Shown: in pieces, positions 33,515-44,831 of the stretch
Layout of the letters: each line of letters begins with the position of its first letter
Numbering within the stretch: the stretch's first letter is position 1
DNA from: Kitasatospora sp. NBC_01246
GTDB taxonomy: Bacteria > Actinomycetota > Actinomycetes > Streptomycetales > Streptomycetaceae
Length of the DNA: 64,000 bases
NCBI RefSeq assembly: GCF_036226505.1
Contig: NZ_CP108484.1
Coordinates: 2,480,001 to 2,544,000 of the forward strand
Reading direction: 5' to 3'
The notes under the pieces: model-generated
Databases searched by the model: none
Seen by the model: only the letters and a program-made list of their open reading frames with translations
What the model was told of the DNA's origin: nothing
Program-made: the position numbers and the translations under genes

Positions 33515-34216
33515 TCAGCGCAGGGGCCAGCGCGGGTCGATGACGGCCTGCGGGTCCTTGCCGCGGCGGAGCCAGGCCTCCAGGCCCTCCGCCCAGCTCC
33601 GGTACCAGTCGATCTGGCGGGTGTGCAGGACGGCGAGCGGCACCTCGCCGACCTCGGCCGGGTACCGCTCCGCGAGGGCGACGGCGACCCGGACGGCGGC
33701 GAGGGCGTCGCTGCCGGCCTCGTGGGCGTCGGTCAGCTCGACCCCGTACACCTCGCAGACCCGCTGGAGGGTGCGCGAGCCCTTGCGGTACTTGTCGACG
33801 GCCCGGTCGATGACCAGGGCGTCGAGGACCGGCGCGACCGGACCGCCGAGGCGCTCGGCCAAGGGGGCCAGGCCGTGGCGGCGCAGCTCGGCGTCGAGCA
33901 TCGAGAGGTCGAAGGGGGCGTTGAAGGCGACCACCGGGTGACCGGCGGCGAGCCGCTCGCACAGGGCGGTGGCTATCTCGTCGACCGCCGCCTTGGCCGG
34001 GCGGCCCTTGCTGCGGACGAGCTCGTCGCCGATGCCGTGGATCGCCTCCGCCTCGGCGGGGATCGGGACGCCCGGGTCGACCAGCCAGCCGGTGGCGCTC
34101 AGCCGGCGGGCTCCGACGGTGTCCACGAGGGCGGCCGTGACGATGCGGTCCACGGTCGGGTCGGTGCCCGTGGTCTCCAGGTCGAAGCCGACCAGTGGCT
34201 GCTGCCACCAGCTCAT
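33515..34216 (-). CDS. DEDDh 3'-5' exonuclease (DnaQ-like)
   Basis: 233 residues. Exo I FDLETTGTDP (residues 11-20), Exo II AFNAPFDLSML near 98 and Exo III HEAGSDALAAVRV near 164 supply the DEDDh catalytic residues; the His precedes the last Asp as HEAGSD. Stand-alone proteins of this type are annotated as polymerase III epsilon-like or oligoribonuclease-like exonucleases for DNA or RNA trimming. ATG 34216 follows AGGACGC. The C-terminal 40 residues contain IDWYRSWAEGLEAWLRR, common in the actinobacterial version. Confidence 0.9.
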   Translation of the reverse strand: MSWWQQPLVGFDLETTGTDPTVDRIVTAALVDTVGARRLSATGWLVDPGVPIPAEAEAIHGIGDELVRSKGRPAKAAVDEIATALCERLAAGHPVVAFNAPFDLSMLDAELRRHGLAPLAERLGGPVAPVLDALVIDRAVDKYRKGSRTLQRVCEVYGVELTDAHEAGSDALAAVRVAVALAERYPAEVGEVPLAVLHTRQIDWYRSWAEGLEAWLRRGKDPQAVIDPRWPLR

Positions 34217-34604
34217 AGGGGTGCGTCCTTCCGTCCTGCTGGTCGAAAACAGCCCCTATCATCGCCCGGGCCACCGACAACGCCGCCGGTGGGGCGGGCG
34301 GGCACCGCCCCCGGGCCCCGCCGGGCAGGCTCCGGCCCGGCCCGCCGGCACCGTCCCGGGCCCGGTGGAGACCGGCGAAGTGCCCAGCGGCGGTGGCCCG
34401 CCGCGAGTGGCCCGGCGGCCGGTCCGGACCGCCGCTGACCGACGCGGCCATGACGGCTCCGCCACTGGCCCAGGCCCGGTCGACAGCCCCCGGGGTCGGT
34501 GAGCGGCCACCCGGGGCCGCCGCGAGCGGGCCGGGCCCGCCGGTCTCCGACCGACGCGGCGGCGGCGCTTCGGCGGTGGTGGCCGGACGCCCGGCGCCCG
34601 CGGA
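34217..34604. other. 388-bp noncoding region
   Basis: Lies between two minus-strand genes and should hold the exonuclease promoter and the end of the GNAT transcript. Very GC-rich, with short palindromes such as GCGGGCC-G-GGCCCGC (34526-34540). No gene or clear promoter was found. Confidence 0.35.
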
Positions 34605-35570
34605 TCAGTTCGCCGCCGCGGCCGACGCCCCGGCCGCCGCCCCGGCCCCGGCCCCCGTGTGCGCGGTCAGCCGGCGGGCCTCGGCCCACACCTCCTCGTC
34701 GAGTTCGCCGCGCGTCCGGGTGCTGCGGCCGAGCAGGTCGTAGTCGTCGTCGAGGAGGGCGAGCGCCTCGGCCGGCCCGTCCTCGTGTCCCCACCGCCGG
34801 TGCGCCGCGTGCGCCAGCTCCCTCGGCGTCAGCTCGCCGGTCAGCAGCCGGGCGGCCAGCGCCACCAGCCCCGCCCGATCGGCGGAGCGGCTGTCGACCT
34901 GCGGGAGGTCGAGTCCGAGCTCCGCGAGCGCCGGCGCCAGCAGCTCGGCGACCGAGGCGTCCGCCTCCCCGTAGGTGCAGGCGGCGAGGGCCCGCAGGGC
35001 CGGGGTGTCGAGCCCGGCGGCCAGGGCCCCGCAGGCCGCCTCCACCACCTCGCGGGCCCGCAGCTCGCCGATGGTCCAGAGCAGGGCCCGGTCCCGCAGC
35101 CGGGCGGCGGCGGGCGAGCCGACGGGCCGGCGGAGCAGCCGGACGTCCACCGGGTCCTCGGAGACCAGGGTGAAGCCGTGCCGCTCGTAGAGGCGGCGCG
35201 CGGGGCTGCCCCGGAGGACGTCGAGCCGCACCGGCTCGCCGGCGGCGTCGGCCTCGGCCAGGACGGACCGCAGGACGCCGGAGCCGACGCCCCGGCCCTG
35301 GAGCTCCGGGGCGAGGTAGAAGTGCTCCAGCAGCCGCCCGCCCCGCCCGTCGGGGCGGACGGTGACGCAGCCGGCGAGGGCGCCGTCGACCAGCACGGCC
35401 GACGTCCAGCGGGTGGAGAAGGAGTCGCGCAGCCGCCGCCGGACCCGGTGCTCGTCGTAGCGGCCGAGCCGTTCGAGGTCGGGGCGCAGCACCACGGCGC
35501 GCAGCTCGACCAGGGGTTCGAGGTCGGCGGTCGTGGCGGGGCGCTTCGTCCAGGCGGGGGTGGTGGTCAC
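34605..35570 (-). CDS. Two-domain protein: N-terminal GNAT acetyltransferase, unidentified C-terminal domain
   Basis: 321 residues. The first 150 form a GNAT domain with acetyl-CoA loop LQGRGVGSGVLRS near residue 92 and LYERHGFTLV near 130. The remaining 170 are helical and not recognised: CTYGEADASVAELLAPALAE, then AAHRRWGHEDGPAEALALLD and DDDYDLLGRS, ending in an Ala/Gly tail. The second part may be an adaptor or substrate-binding helical domain. GTG 35570. Function unknown beyond probable acetyl transfer. Confidence 0.75.
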   Translation of the reverse strand: MTTTPAWTKRPATTADLEPLVELRAVVLRPDLERLGRYDEHRVRRRLRDSFSTRWTSAVLVDGALAGCVTVRPDGRGGRLLEHFYLAPELQGRGVGSGVLRSVLAEADAAGEPVRLDVLRGSPARRLYERHGFTLVSEDPVDVRLLRRPVGSPAAARLRDRALLWTIGELRAREVVEAACGALAAGLDTPALRALAACTYGEADASVAELLAPALAELGLDLPQVDSRSADRAGLVALAARLLTGELTPRELAHAAHRRWGHEDGPAEALALLDDDYDLLGRSTRTRGELDEEVWAEARRLTAHTGAGAGAAAGASAAAAN

Positions 35571-35658
35571 CGGGGCAGTCTTCCAGCGGCCCGGCCGGCC
35601 GGGCCAGCCGGTTTCGCGGCGGCCCCGGCCCCTGCGCGCCAGCCGGCCCGCCGGCCGC

Positions 35659-36936
35659 TCAGGAGACCGGCCGGGAGTCCCCCCAGATGCCCTCGAACTC
35701 CTCGCGGTAGACCTCCAGCAGCCCGGCGTCGGTGCCGCCCGGCTGCTGGCCGGCGCCGCCGCGCAGGACCAGGGCGGGCGACTCCATGCCGCGGGCCCGG
35801 CGCAGGTAGGGCTGGACCACCCCGAGGTCCCGGGTCTGCCGGCGGGGGCCGCCGGTCTGGCCGGACGGGCGCGGGCCCTCGACCAGGTAGGCGGTGAAGC
35901 GCGGGGTCTCGTCGAAGACCCGGATCTCGAAGCCGCCCTGGTCGCGCAGCCGGGCCCGGACCCGGCGCACGTGCATGATGTTCATCTCGATCGAACGGGC
36001 CAGCTCGCCGCGGCCGAGGCCCAGTTCGCGTTCCCGGCGGCGGACGGCGCTGCTCGCCGGGTTGAGGAAGAGCAGCCGGACCCGGCAGCCGTCGGTGGCG
36101 AGGCGGACCAGGCGCTTGCCGGTGTAGTTCTGGCAGAGCATGCCGAGGCCGATGCCGAGCGCGTCCAGCCGCCGGGCGCCGTCCAGCAGGTCCTCCACCG
36201 GCAGGTCGCGCTGGAGCCGGACCCGGTCGGCGTGCACCGCGACCACGTCCGCGTACCGGCCGGCCACCAGGGACTCGACGACGTCGGCGGGGACGCCGCC
36301 GGTCCCGCCGTCCAGCACGGCGAGCAGCCGGGCGGCGGCGCGTTCGGTCTGGGCGAGCACGGTCGGGGTGAGGACGCGGTTGCGGGAGACGACGTGCCGG
36401 GCCACCTCCAGTTCGTCCAGCGCCAGCTCGATCTCCCGGCGGTCGGCCAGGTAGGGGTCGAAGCAGGGCCAGTGCTGGACCATCAGCTCGCGCAGCTGGG
36501 GCAGGGTGAGGAAGACCAGCGGGTCGTCGTCGGCCGGGTCGAGCAGGTAGCCCTTGCGGCGGCTGACCTCGCGGACGGCGCCGGCCCGGTGGGCCCACTC
36601 CTCGCCGGCCGGGCCGGCCGCGGCCGTCACCCAGTCCTCGCCGTGGGCGGGCGCGTAAATGGGGTAGAGCACCTCGTCGACGAGGGAGCGCAGCCGCTGC
36701 TCGACCAGGTTGAGCCAGACGTACGCCCGCCCGGCCAGCCGGACCCGCTGGTAGGCGTCCTCCCACTCGGCGCCGGACCAGGCGAGGGCCGGTATCTCGA
36801 CCGGGCCGCCCTGGGCCGGCACCACGGCCCGGCCGGTCATGGCGGGGCGCATGACGACCGTCGGGGCCTCGCTGCGGGCGCCGCCCCGGTCGGGGCCGCC
36901 GGGCCCACCGCCACGGCCGCCGGCGGGGTACACCAT
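35659..36936 (-). CDS. SAV2148-type HEPN domain-containing protein
   Basis: 425 residues from ATG 36936 (GAGGTGG upstream). The order and wording (IPALAWSGAEWEDAYQRVRL near residue 45, EVLYPIYAPAHGEDWVTA, RRKGYLLDPADDDPLVFLTL, then RLLFLNPASSAVRRRE) fit the conserved streptomycete family named after SAV2148, described as HEPN-containing. HEPN domains often act as RNases or nucleotide-binding modules; an R-x4-6-H motif was not clearly seen, so activity is uncertain. Divergent from glgX across 445 bp. Probably cytoplasmic, about 47 kDa. Confidence 0.75.
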   Translation of the reverse strand: MVYPAGGRGGGPGGPDRGGARSEAPTVVMRPAMTGRAVVPAQGGPVEIPALAWSGAEWEDAYQRVRLAGRAYVWLNLVEQRLRSLVDEVLYPIYAPAHGEDWVTAAAGPAGEEWAHRAGAVREVSRRKGYLLDPADDDPLVFLTLPQLRELMVQHWPCFDPYLADRREIELALDELEVARHVVSRNRVLTPTVLAQTERAAARLLAVLDGGTGGVPADVVESLVAGRYADVVAVHADRVRLQRDLPVEDLLDGARRLDALGIGLGMLCQNYTGKRLVRLATDGCRVRLLFLNPASSAVRRRERELGLGRGELARSIEMNIMHVRRVRARLRDQGGFEIRVFDETPRFTAYLVEGPRPSGQTGGPRRQTRDLGVVQPYLRRARGMESPALVLRGGAGQQPGGTDAGLLEVYREEFEGIWGDSRPVS

Positions 36937-37381
36937 GCGCCACCTCACCTGGTTGCTGCCGGAGCCGGTGGTCTGCCGGATCGCCTGTCGGGTCTTCTGT
37001 CGGGTGCTGCCGGTCCTGCCGCGTCCGCCGGCGCCGCACTCCCTGATGGATCGCCACGGCGCGGGAAGCGGCCGGACGATCAAGGGTACTGCCCGCCGCG
37101 AGGCGCCCGCAGCCGGTTGGCCGAGGGGGGCGCGTGCGCCCCGGCCGCCCCGTGCGTCCCGGCGGCCCCGGGGGTACCCGGCGGACACCCGTTCGGGCGA
37201 ACACGCGGCGAATGGCCCCGCCCTCGGGGGCGGCGTCGGGGAGTATGCGGACTGTGCCGTGCGTCACGGCGCGCGACCGTCGCACATGCCCGGCCGCCCA
37301 GCCGGGAAGAGAGCGTCGGGGTCCGGGCTGATAGTCGGACTACCTGTCAGTTTCCCTCCGACACAAGGAAGTTGAGGACTC
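36937..37381. other. 445-bp divergent intergenic region
   Basis: Separates the HEPN-protein gene from glgX. Near glgX there is a dyad GTCGGA (37334-37339) and TCCGAC (37357-37362) around the presumed promoter. Around 36960-37000 are imperfect CTGTCGGGT repeats. No gene is seen. Confidence 0.35.
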
Positions 37382-39514
<2,133 letters not shown>

Positions 39515-39528
39515 GCCGGGTGCCGGAC

Positions 39529-39567
39529 GCCCGGCCGCGGGGCGGCGCCCGGGGTCCGCGGCCGGGC
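39529..39567 (+). terminator. Hairpin after glgX
   Basis: Arms GCCCGGCCGCGG (39529-39540) and CCGCGGCCGGGC (39556-39567) with a 15-nt loop, 15 bp beyond the glgX stop. It separates glgX from treYZ transcription at least partly. Confidence 0.65.
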
Positions 39568-39651
39568 CCCACGGCGTGCCGCGGTCACCGTTCACCTGTT
39601 CGGATCAGCAACGGGTCTTGGCCGCGGGCTCGCACGGGTAGTCATGGACAC

Positions 39652-42093
39652 ATGACCTACGCCGCCGAGCCCGCCCAGCCCCGCCCGGCCGCAGTACCGT
39701 CCGCCACCTACCGCCTCCAGTTGCAGCCCGGCTTCACCCTCCACGACGCCACCGCCGCGGTGCCCTACCTCGCCGCCCTCGGCGTCTCCCACCTCCACCT
39801 GTCCCCGCTGCTGGAGGCCGCCCCCGGATCCACCCACGGCTACGACACCGTCGACCACGGCCGGATCAGCGCCCAGCTCGGCGGCGAACCGGCGCTGCGC
39901 GCGCTGGCCGCCGAAGCCCACCGGCACGGCCTGCGGCTGCTCGCCGACGTGGTGCCCAACCACATGGCCGTCCCCGTCCCCGAACGGCTCAACCGGCCGC
40001 TCTGGCACGTCCTGCGGGACGGCCCCGACTCGCCGTACGCACCCTGGTTCGACATCGACTGGACCGCCCAGCCGGGCCCCCCGGACTCCCCCGGCCGCGG
40101 CCGGGTGCTGCTGCCGCTGCTGGGCGACCGGCTCGGGGCCGTCCTCGGCGACCTCGTGGTCGACGGCGAGGAGCTCCGCTACCACGACCACGCCCTCCCG
40201 CTGCGGCCCGGCACCGCCGGCCTCCCGCTCCCCGAACTGCTCAGCCGGCAGTGGTACCGGCTCGCCTGGTGGCGACTGGCCCGCACCGAGCTGAACTACC
40301 GGCGGTTCTTCACCGTCAACGAGCTGATCGCCGTCCGGGTCGAAGTCCCCGAGGTGTTCGAGGCGACCCACGGCGTGCTGCTGCGGCTGCACCGCGAGGG
40401 CGTCCTGGACGGGTTCCGGATCGACCACCCGGACGGCCTGGCCGACCCGCGCGGCTACCTGCGCCGGCTCGCCGGGGCCACCGGCGGCGCCTACACGGTG
40501 GTGGAGAAGATCCTCACCGGTGAGGAGCGCCTCCCCGGGGACTGGCCGTGCGCCGGCACCACCGGGTACGACGCGCTGCGCCGCATCGACGGCGTGCTCA
40601 CCGACCACGCCGGCGCCTGCCAGCTGGCCGGCGCCTACGAGCACGCGGTCAGCGGGGCCGGGTCCGGCGGGGAGCCGTGCGCGGACCCGCACCCGGCCGT
40701 CGCCGCCGCCCGGCGCGGGCGGGCCGACATGACCGGCCCGCGCGGCGAGCTGGCCGCCGAGGTCGAGCGGCTGGTCCGGCTCGCCGTGCGGATCGGCGCC
40801 GCCGAACCCGCCCACGCCGACCACGCGCCCTGGCAGCTGCGGGACGCCCTGCGCCGGGTGCTCACCGGCTACCCCGCGTACCGCCCGTACGTCCGGCCCG
40901 GCGAGCCCGCCCCGGCGGTCTCCGAGGAGCAGGTGCGGGAGGCCCTCGACGGCTCCGAGGACGCCACCGGGCGGCTGGTCGCCGACCTCGCCCTCGGGCG
41001 GCTCGGCAGCGGGCCCGAGAAGGACGAGTTCTGCGCCCGCTTCGCGCAGACCGCCGCCGCCGTCGCCGCCAAGGGCGTCGAGGACACCGCCTTCTACCGG
41101 TGGAACGCGCTGCTCGCGCTGAACGAGGTCGGCGGCGAGCCGGCCCGGCCCGGGCTCCCGCCCGCCGCGTTCCACGCCTGGTGCCACTACGTCGAGGAGC
41201 ACTGGCCGGCCACCATGACGGTGCTCTCCACCCACGACACCAAGCGCAGCGCCGACGCCCGCGCCCGCCTCGCCGTGCTCGCCGAGCAGCCGCGGGCCTG
41301 GGCCGACGAGGCCGCCGCCTGGTCCACCGCCGCCGGCCCGGGCGGCGACCCGAACAGCGACTGGCTGCTCTGGCAGACGCTGGTCGCGGCCTGGCCGATC
41401 ACGCCGGACCGGCTCGTCCCCGCGCTGCTCAAGGCCGCCCGCGAGGCCAAGCTGCGGACCTCCTGGACGGCCCCCGACGCCGGCTTCGAGCAGGCCCTGG
41501 CCGACCGGGCCCGGGCCGCCTACGCCAACCCGGGGCTGCTCCCGCGGATCGAGGGCTTCGTCCGGGCCCTCGCGCCCCACGCCCGGGCCAACACCCTCTC
41601 CGCCGCCCTGCTGCACCTGACCGTGCCCGGCGTGCCGGACCTCTATCAGGGCAGCGAGGAGCCGCTGTACACCCTGGTCGACCCGGACAACCGGGGCGTG
41701 GTGGACCTCGGCGCGCTCGCCGTCCGCCTCACCGACTCGGCCACCCCCCGGGCGGGCGACCTCGCCCGGGAGAAGCTGCACCTGACCGCGACGGCGCTGC
41801 ACCTGCGCCGCCGCCGGCCGCTGGGCGCCTACCGGCCGCTGGCCGCCCGGGGCCCGGCCGCCGACCACCTGCTCGCCTTCGCCCGCGGCGACGACGTGAT
41901 CACGGCGGTCACCCGGCTGCCGTACGGGCTCGCCCGGGCCGGCGGCTGGCAGGACACCGCGCTGGACCTGCCGGCCGGCGGCGCGTGGACGGACGAACTG
42001 ACCGGACGCCGCCACCCGGCCGGCCCGGTACCGGTGGCGGAGCTGCTGACCGCGCAGCCCGTGGCGCTGCTGACCAGGAGGGGCGAGGCGTGA
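39652..42093 (+). CDS. treY: Malto-oligosyltrehalose synthase
   Basis: 813 residues, within the family range. Opens with PSATYRLQLQPGFTLHDA, the TreY signature, then GYDTVDHGRISAQLGG, the barrel motifs LLADVVPNHMAV, DGFRIDHPDGLADP (nucleophile Asp) and VVEKIL (acid/base Glu), and late VLSTHDTKRSADARAR. It converts the reducing end of maltodextrins to an alpha,alpha-1,1 linkage. ATG 39652 is used; nothing resembling a ribosome-binding site precedes it. Stop TGA overlaps treZ GTG (GTGA, 42090-42093). Confidence 0.95.
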   Translation: MTYAAEPAQPRPAAVPSATYRLQLQPGFTLHDATAAVPYLAALGVSHLHLSPLLEAAPGSTHGYDTVDHGRISAQLGGEPALRALAAEAHRHGLRLLADVVPNHMAVPVPERLNRPLWHVLRDGPDSPYAPWFDIDWTAQPGPPDSPGRGRVLLPLLGDRLGAVLGDLVVDGEELRYHDHALPLRPGTAGLPLPELLSRQWYRLAWWRLARTELNYRRFFTVNELIAVRVEVPEVFEATHGVLLRLHREGVLDGFRIDHPDGLADPRGYLRRLAGATGGAYTVVEKILTGEERLPGDWPCAGTTGYDALRRIDGVLTDHAGACQLAGAYEHAVSGAGSGGEPCADPHPAVAAARRGRADMTGPRGELAAEVERLVRLAVRIGAAEPAHADHAPWQLRDALRRVLTGYPAYRPYVRPGEPAPAVSEEQVREALDGSEDATGRLVADLALGRLGSGPEKDEFCARFAQTAAAVAAKGVEDTAFYRWNALLALNEVGGEPARPGLPPAAFHAWCHYVEEHWPATMTVLSTHDTKRSADARARLAVLAEQPRAWADEAAAWSTAAGPGGDPNSDWLLWQTLVAAWPITPDRLVPALLKAAREAKLRTSWTAPDAGFEQALADRARAAYANPGLLPRIEGFVRALAPHARANTLSAALLHLTVPGVPDLYQGSEEPLYTLVDPDNRGVVDLGALAVRLTDSATPRAGDLAREKLHLTATALHLRRRRPLGAYRPLAARGPAADHLLAFARGDDVITAVTRLPYGLARAGGWQDTALDLPAGGAWTDELTGRRHPAGPVPVAELLTAQPVALLTRRGEA

Positions 42094-43835
42094 CGACGCA
42101 CGAGGTCCGGACCTACGAGGTGTGGGCCCCGGCGGCCACCGAACGGGTCGAGGTGGAGGTCGACGGCGCGCGGCACCCGCTGGCCCGGGACGACGGCCGG
42201 CCCGGCTGGTGGCACGGGCCGGCGCCGGCCGGGGACTACGCGTTCCGGCTGGACGGCGGCCGCCCGCTGCCCGACCCTCGCTCGCCCCGGCAGCCGCACG
42301 GACCGGACGGGCCCAGCCGGTCCGTCGACCACGCCGCGTTCCGCTGGTCGCAGACCGGCTGGCGCGGCCGCCCGCTGCCCGGCGCCGTGCTGTACGAACT
42401 GCACGTCGGCACCTTCACGGCCGCCGGTACCTTCGACGCCGCCGCCGAACACCTCGACCACCTCGTCGAGCTGGGTGTCGACTTCGTCGAACTGCTGCCG
42501 GTCTGCCCGTTCCCCGGCCGGCACGGCTGGGGCTACGACGGGGTCTCGCTCTGGGCCGTGCACGAGCCCTACGGCGGTCCGGAGGGGCTGAAGCGCTTCG
42601 TGGACGCCGCGCACCGCAAGGGCCTCGGCGTCGTGCTGGACGTGGTGCACAACCACCTCGGCCCGTCCGGCAACCACCTGCCCGCCTTCGGGCCGTACTT
42701 CACCGACCGGCACCACACGCCGTGGGGCTCGGCGGTCAACCTGGACGCCCCCGGCTCGGACGAGGTGCGCCGGTACCTGATCGGCAGCGCGCTGGCCTGG
42801 CTGCGCGACTACCGGATCGACGGCCTGCGGCTGGACGCCGTGCACGCCCTCGCGGACGACCGCGCCGTCCACTTCCTGGAGGAACTCTCCTGCGAGGTGG
42901 ACCGGTTGGCGACCGCCACCAACCGGCCGCTGTTCCTGGTCGCCGAGTCCGACCTCAACTCCCCCCGCACCACCACCCCCCGCGAGGCCGGCGGCCAGGG
43001 CCTCACCGCCCAGTGGAGCGACGACTTCCACCACGCGCTGCACACCGCGCTCACCGGCGAGTCCCAGGGCTACTACGGGGACTTCGCCCGCGCCCCGCTG
43101 GCCGCCGTGGCCCGGACGCTCACCCGCGGCTTCTTCCACGACGGCACCTGGTCCTCGTTCCGGGAGCGCAGCCATGGCCGGCCCTTCCCGCCCGCGCACG
43201 GCCACCGGCTGCTCGGTTACCTTCAGACCCACGACCAGATCGGCAACCGGGCCCTCGGCGACCGGCTCTCCCCCGGTCTCTCCCCGGGGCGGCTCGCCTG
43301 CGGGGCCGCCCTGGTGCTCTCCTCGCCGTTCACCCCGATGCTGTTCATGGGCGAGGAGTGGGGCGCGGCCACCCCGTGGCAGTACTTCACCGACCACACC
43401 GACCCGAACCTGGCCGAGGCCGTCCGCCAGGGCCGGCGGCGGGAGTTCGCCGAGCACGGCTGGCGGGCCGACGCGGTGCCGGACCCGCAGGAGCCGGCCA
43501 CCGTGCTGCGCTCCGTCCTCGACTGGACCGAGCCGGGGCGCGCCCCGCACGCCGAACTGCTCACCTGGTACCGGACGCTGATCCGGCTGCGGCGCACCCG
43601 GCCGGAGCTCTCCGACCCGGACCTCGCGGCCGTCCGGACCGAGTACGACGAGGCGGCCCGGTGGCTGGTGCTGCACCGGGGGGCCCACCGGGTGGCGGTC
43701 AACCTGGGCGGCGCCCCCGCCGCGCTGCCGCTCGGGGGGCCGGGGCGGGAGGTGGTGGCGTCCTTCGGCGAGTGCGCGCTCGACGGGGCGGCGGTGCGGC
43801 TGGGGCCGGACTCCGTCGCGGTCGTCCGGCTGTGA
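42090..43835 (+). CDS. treZ: Malto-oligosyltrehalose trehalohydrolase
   Basis: 581 residues from GTG 42090, coupled to treY by a 4-bp overlap. N-terminal sandwich (YEVWAPAATERVEVEVDG), then GH13 barrel: VVLDVVHNHLGPSGNHL, IDGLRLDAVHA (nucleophile Asp near 255), FLVAESDLN (acid/base Glu) and LGYLQTHDQIGNRALG. It releases trehalose from the TreY product. With GlgX this makes the glycogen-to-trehalose TreYZ route, a compatible-solute supply for sporulation or osmotic stress. Confidence 0.95.
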   Translation: MTTHEVRTYEVWAPAATERVEVEVDGARHPLARDDGRPGWWHGPAPAGDYAFRLDGGRPLPDPRSPRQPHGPDGPSRSVDHAAFRWSQTGWRGRPLPGAVLYELHVGTFTAAGTFDAAAEHLDHLVELGVDFVELLPVCPFPGRHGWGYDGVSLWAVHEPYGGPEGLKRFVDAAHRKGLGVVLDVVHNHLGPSGNHLPAFGPYFTDRHHTPWGSAVNLDAPGSDEVRRYLIGSALAWLRDYRIDGLRLDAVHALADDRAVHFLEELSCEVDRLATATNRPLFLVAESDLNSPRTTTPREAGGQGLTAQWSDDFHHALHTALTGESQGYYGDFARAPLAAVARTLTRGFFHDGTWSSFRERSHGRPFPPAHGHRLLGYLQTHDQIGNRALGDRLSPGLSPGRLACGAALVLSSPFTPMLFMGEEWGAATPWQYFTDHTDPNLAEAVRQGRRREFAEHGWRADAVPDPQEPATVLRSVLDWTEPGRAPHAELLTWYRTLIRLRRTRPELSDPDLAAVRTEYDEAARWLVLHRGAHRVAVNLGGAPAALPLGGPGREVVASFGECALDGAAVRLGPDSVAVVRL

Positions 43836-43879
43836 GCGGCGTGGCCGGGGCCGGCCCGCGCCTCGGTTCGCCCGCCGGA

Positions 43880-44773
43880 TCACCAGAGGAAGGTGCCGAT
43901 CCGCTCCCGCAGCCCGGGCGCGTCCAGGCCGTAGGCGGCCAGGTGCTCGGCCATCGAGCCGTAGTGCCGGTGCTCCGCGCGCGGCACCCCGAGGGCGAGC
44001 ACCCGGTGCGCCCGGTCCGCCAGCGCCGCGTGCACCTCCCCGGCGGACGTCCCGGCCAGGTAGGGCTCGACCACCACCACGTCCGCGCGTCCGCGGACCA
44101 CCGCCCGGAGCCCGGCCGCGTCGAACGGCCGCACGGTGGCCGCGTACAGCACCGAGACGTCCAGCCCCTCGGTGGCCGCCAGCACGGCGTCCAGCATCGG
44201 GCCGACCGCGAGCACCACGCCCTTGGCGCCCCGGCGCAGGACGGTGAACCGCCCCGCCTCGACCGGTACCGCCGAGGCGTTGCGGTGCTCGGACAGCCGC
44301 ACGTACACATTGCGGTCGCCGTCGGCCACCGCGTGCCGCAGCAACCGCTCCGCCTCGTCGGGGTGCCCCGGGACGTGGACCGTCCAGTCCGGCAGGGTGT
44401 CCAGCAGCGCGACGTCGCCCGGCGACATGTGGGTCCGGCCGCCGGCGGGCCAGTCGTAGGAGCCGACGGCGCTCACCAGCACCGCGCCGACGCCCTGGTG
44501 GACGAGGTCCAACTTGACCTGCTCGAAGGGGCGTTCGATCAGGAAGCTGGCGAAGGTGTGGGCGATCGGCCGCATCCCGGTGAGCGCCAGTCCGCCGGCC
44601 GCGCCGATCAGCAGCTGCTCGCGGATGCCCACGTTGACCACCCGGTCGGGGTGGCGCTCGGCGGCGGGGGCGAAGCCCGAGGCGCTGATGTCGGCCAGCA
44701 CGACGGCCAGCCGCGGGTCGTCGTCGAGCAGCCGGGCGGTCACGTCGACGAAGCGCTCGCGCATGGTGTCCAT
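43880..44773 (-). CDS. Transketolase, C-terminal (pyrimidine-binding and C) subunit
   Basis: 297 residues corresponding to the second half of transketolase: pyrimidine-binding domain with NVGIREQLLIGAAGGLALTG (the invariant Glu that activates thiamine diphosphate) near residue 48, and the transketolase C-domain from about residue 175. Together with the upstream N-half it should form an active split enzyme. The pair may serve pentose-phosphate flux or a specialised sugar. Its start is 58 bp after the N-half stop on the same strand. The C-half ends 44 bp from convergent treZ. Confidence 0.88.
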   Translation of the reverse strand: MDTMRERFVDVTARLLDDDPRLAVVLADISASGFAPAAERHPDRVVNVGIREQLLIGAAGGLALTGMRPIAHTFASFLIERPFEQVKLDLVHQGVGAVLVSAVGSYDWPAGGRTHMSPGDVALLDTLPDWTVHVPGHPDEAERLLRHAVADGDRNVYVRLSEHRNASAVPVEAGRFTVLRRGAKGVVLAVGPMLDAVLAATEGLDVSVLYAATVRPFDAAGLRAVVRGRADVVVVEPYLAGTSAGEVHAALADRAHRVLALGVPRAEHRHYGSMAEHLAAYGLDAPGLRERIGTFLW

Positions 44774-44831
44774 GGAGGTGAAGTCCCTTACTGGTGAGAG
44801 GTCTTGTCGGGGCCGCGGACGGACGCGGCGC

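Noticed and set aside
34393..34743. 116-aa plus-strand ORF in the 34.2-34.6 kb gap
   Set aside because: Runs into the opposite strand of the GNAT gene, low-complexity Ala/Pro sequence, no start signals.
39592..42015. 807-codon minus-strand frame opposite treY
   Set aside because: Shadow frame with no recognisable family, over a clear GH13 enzyme.
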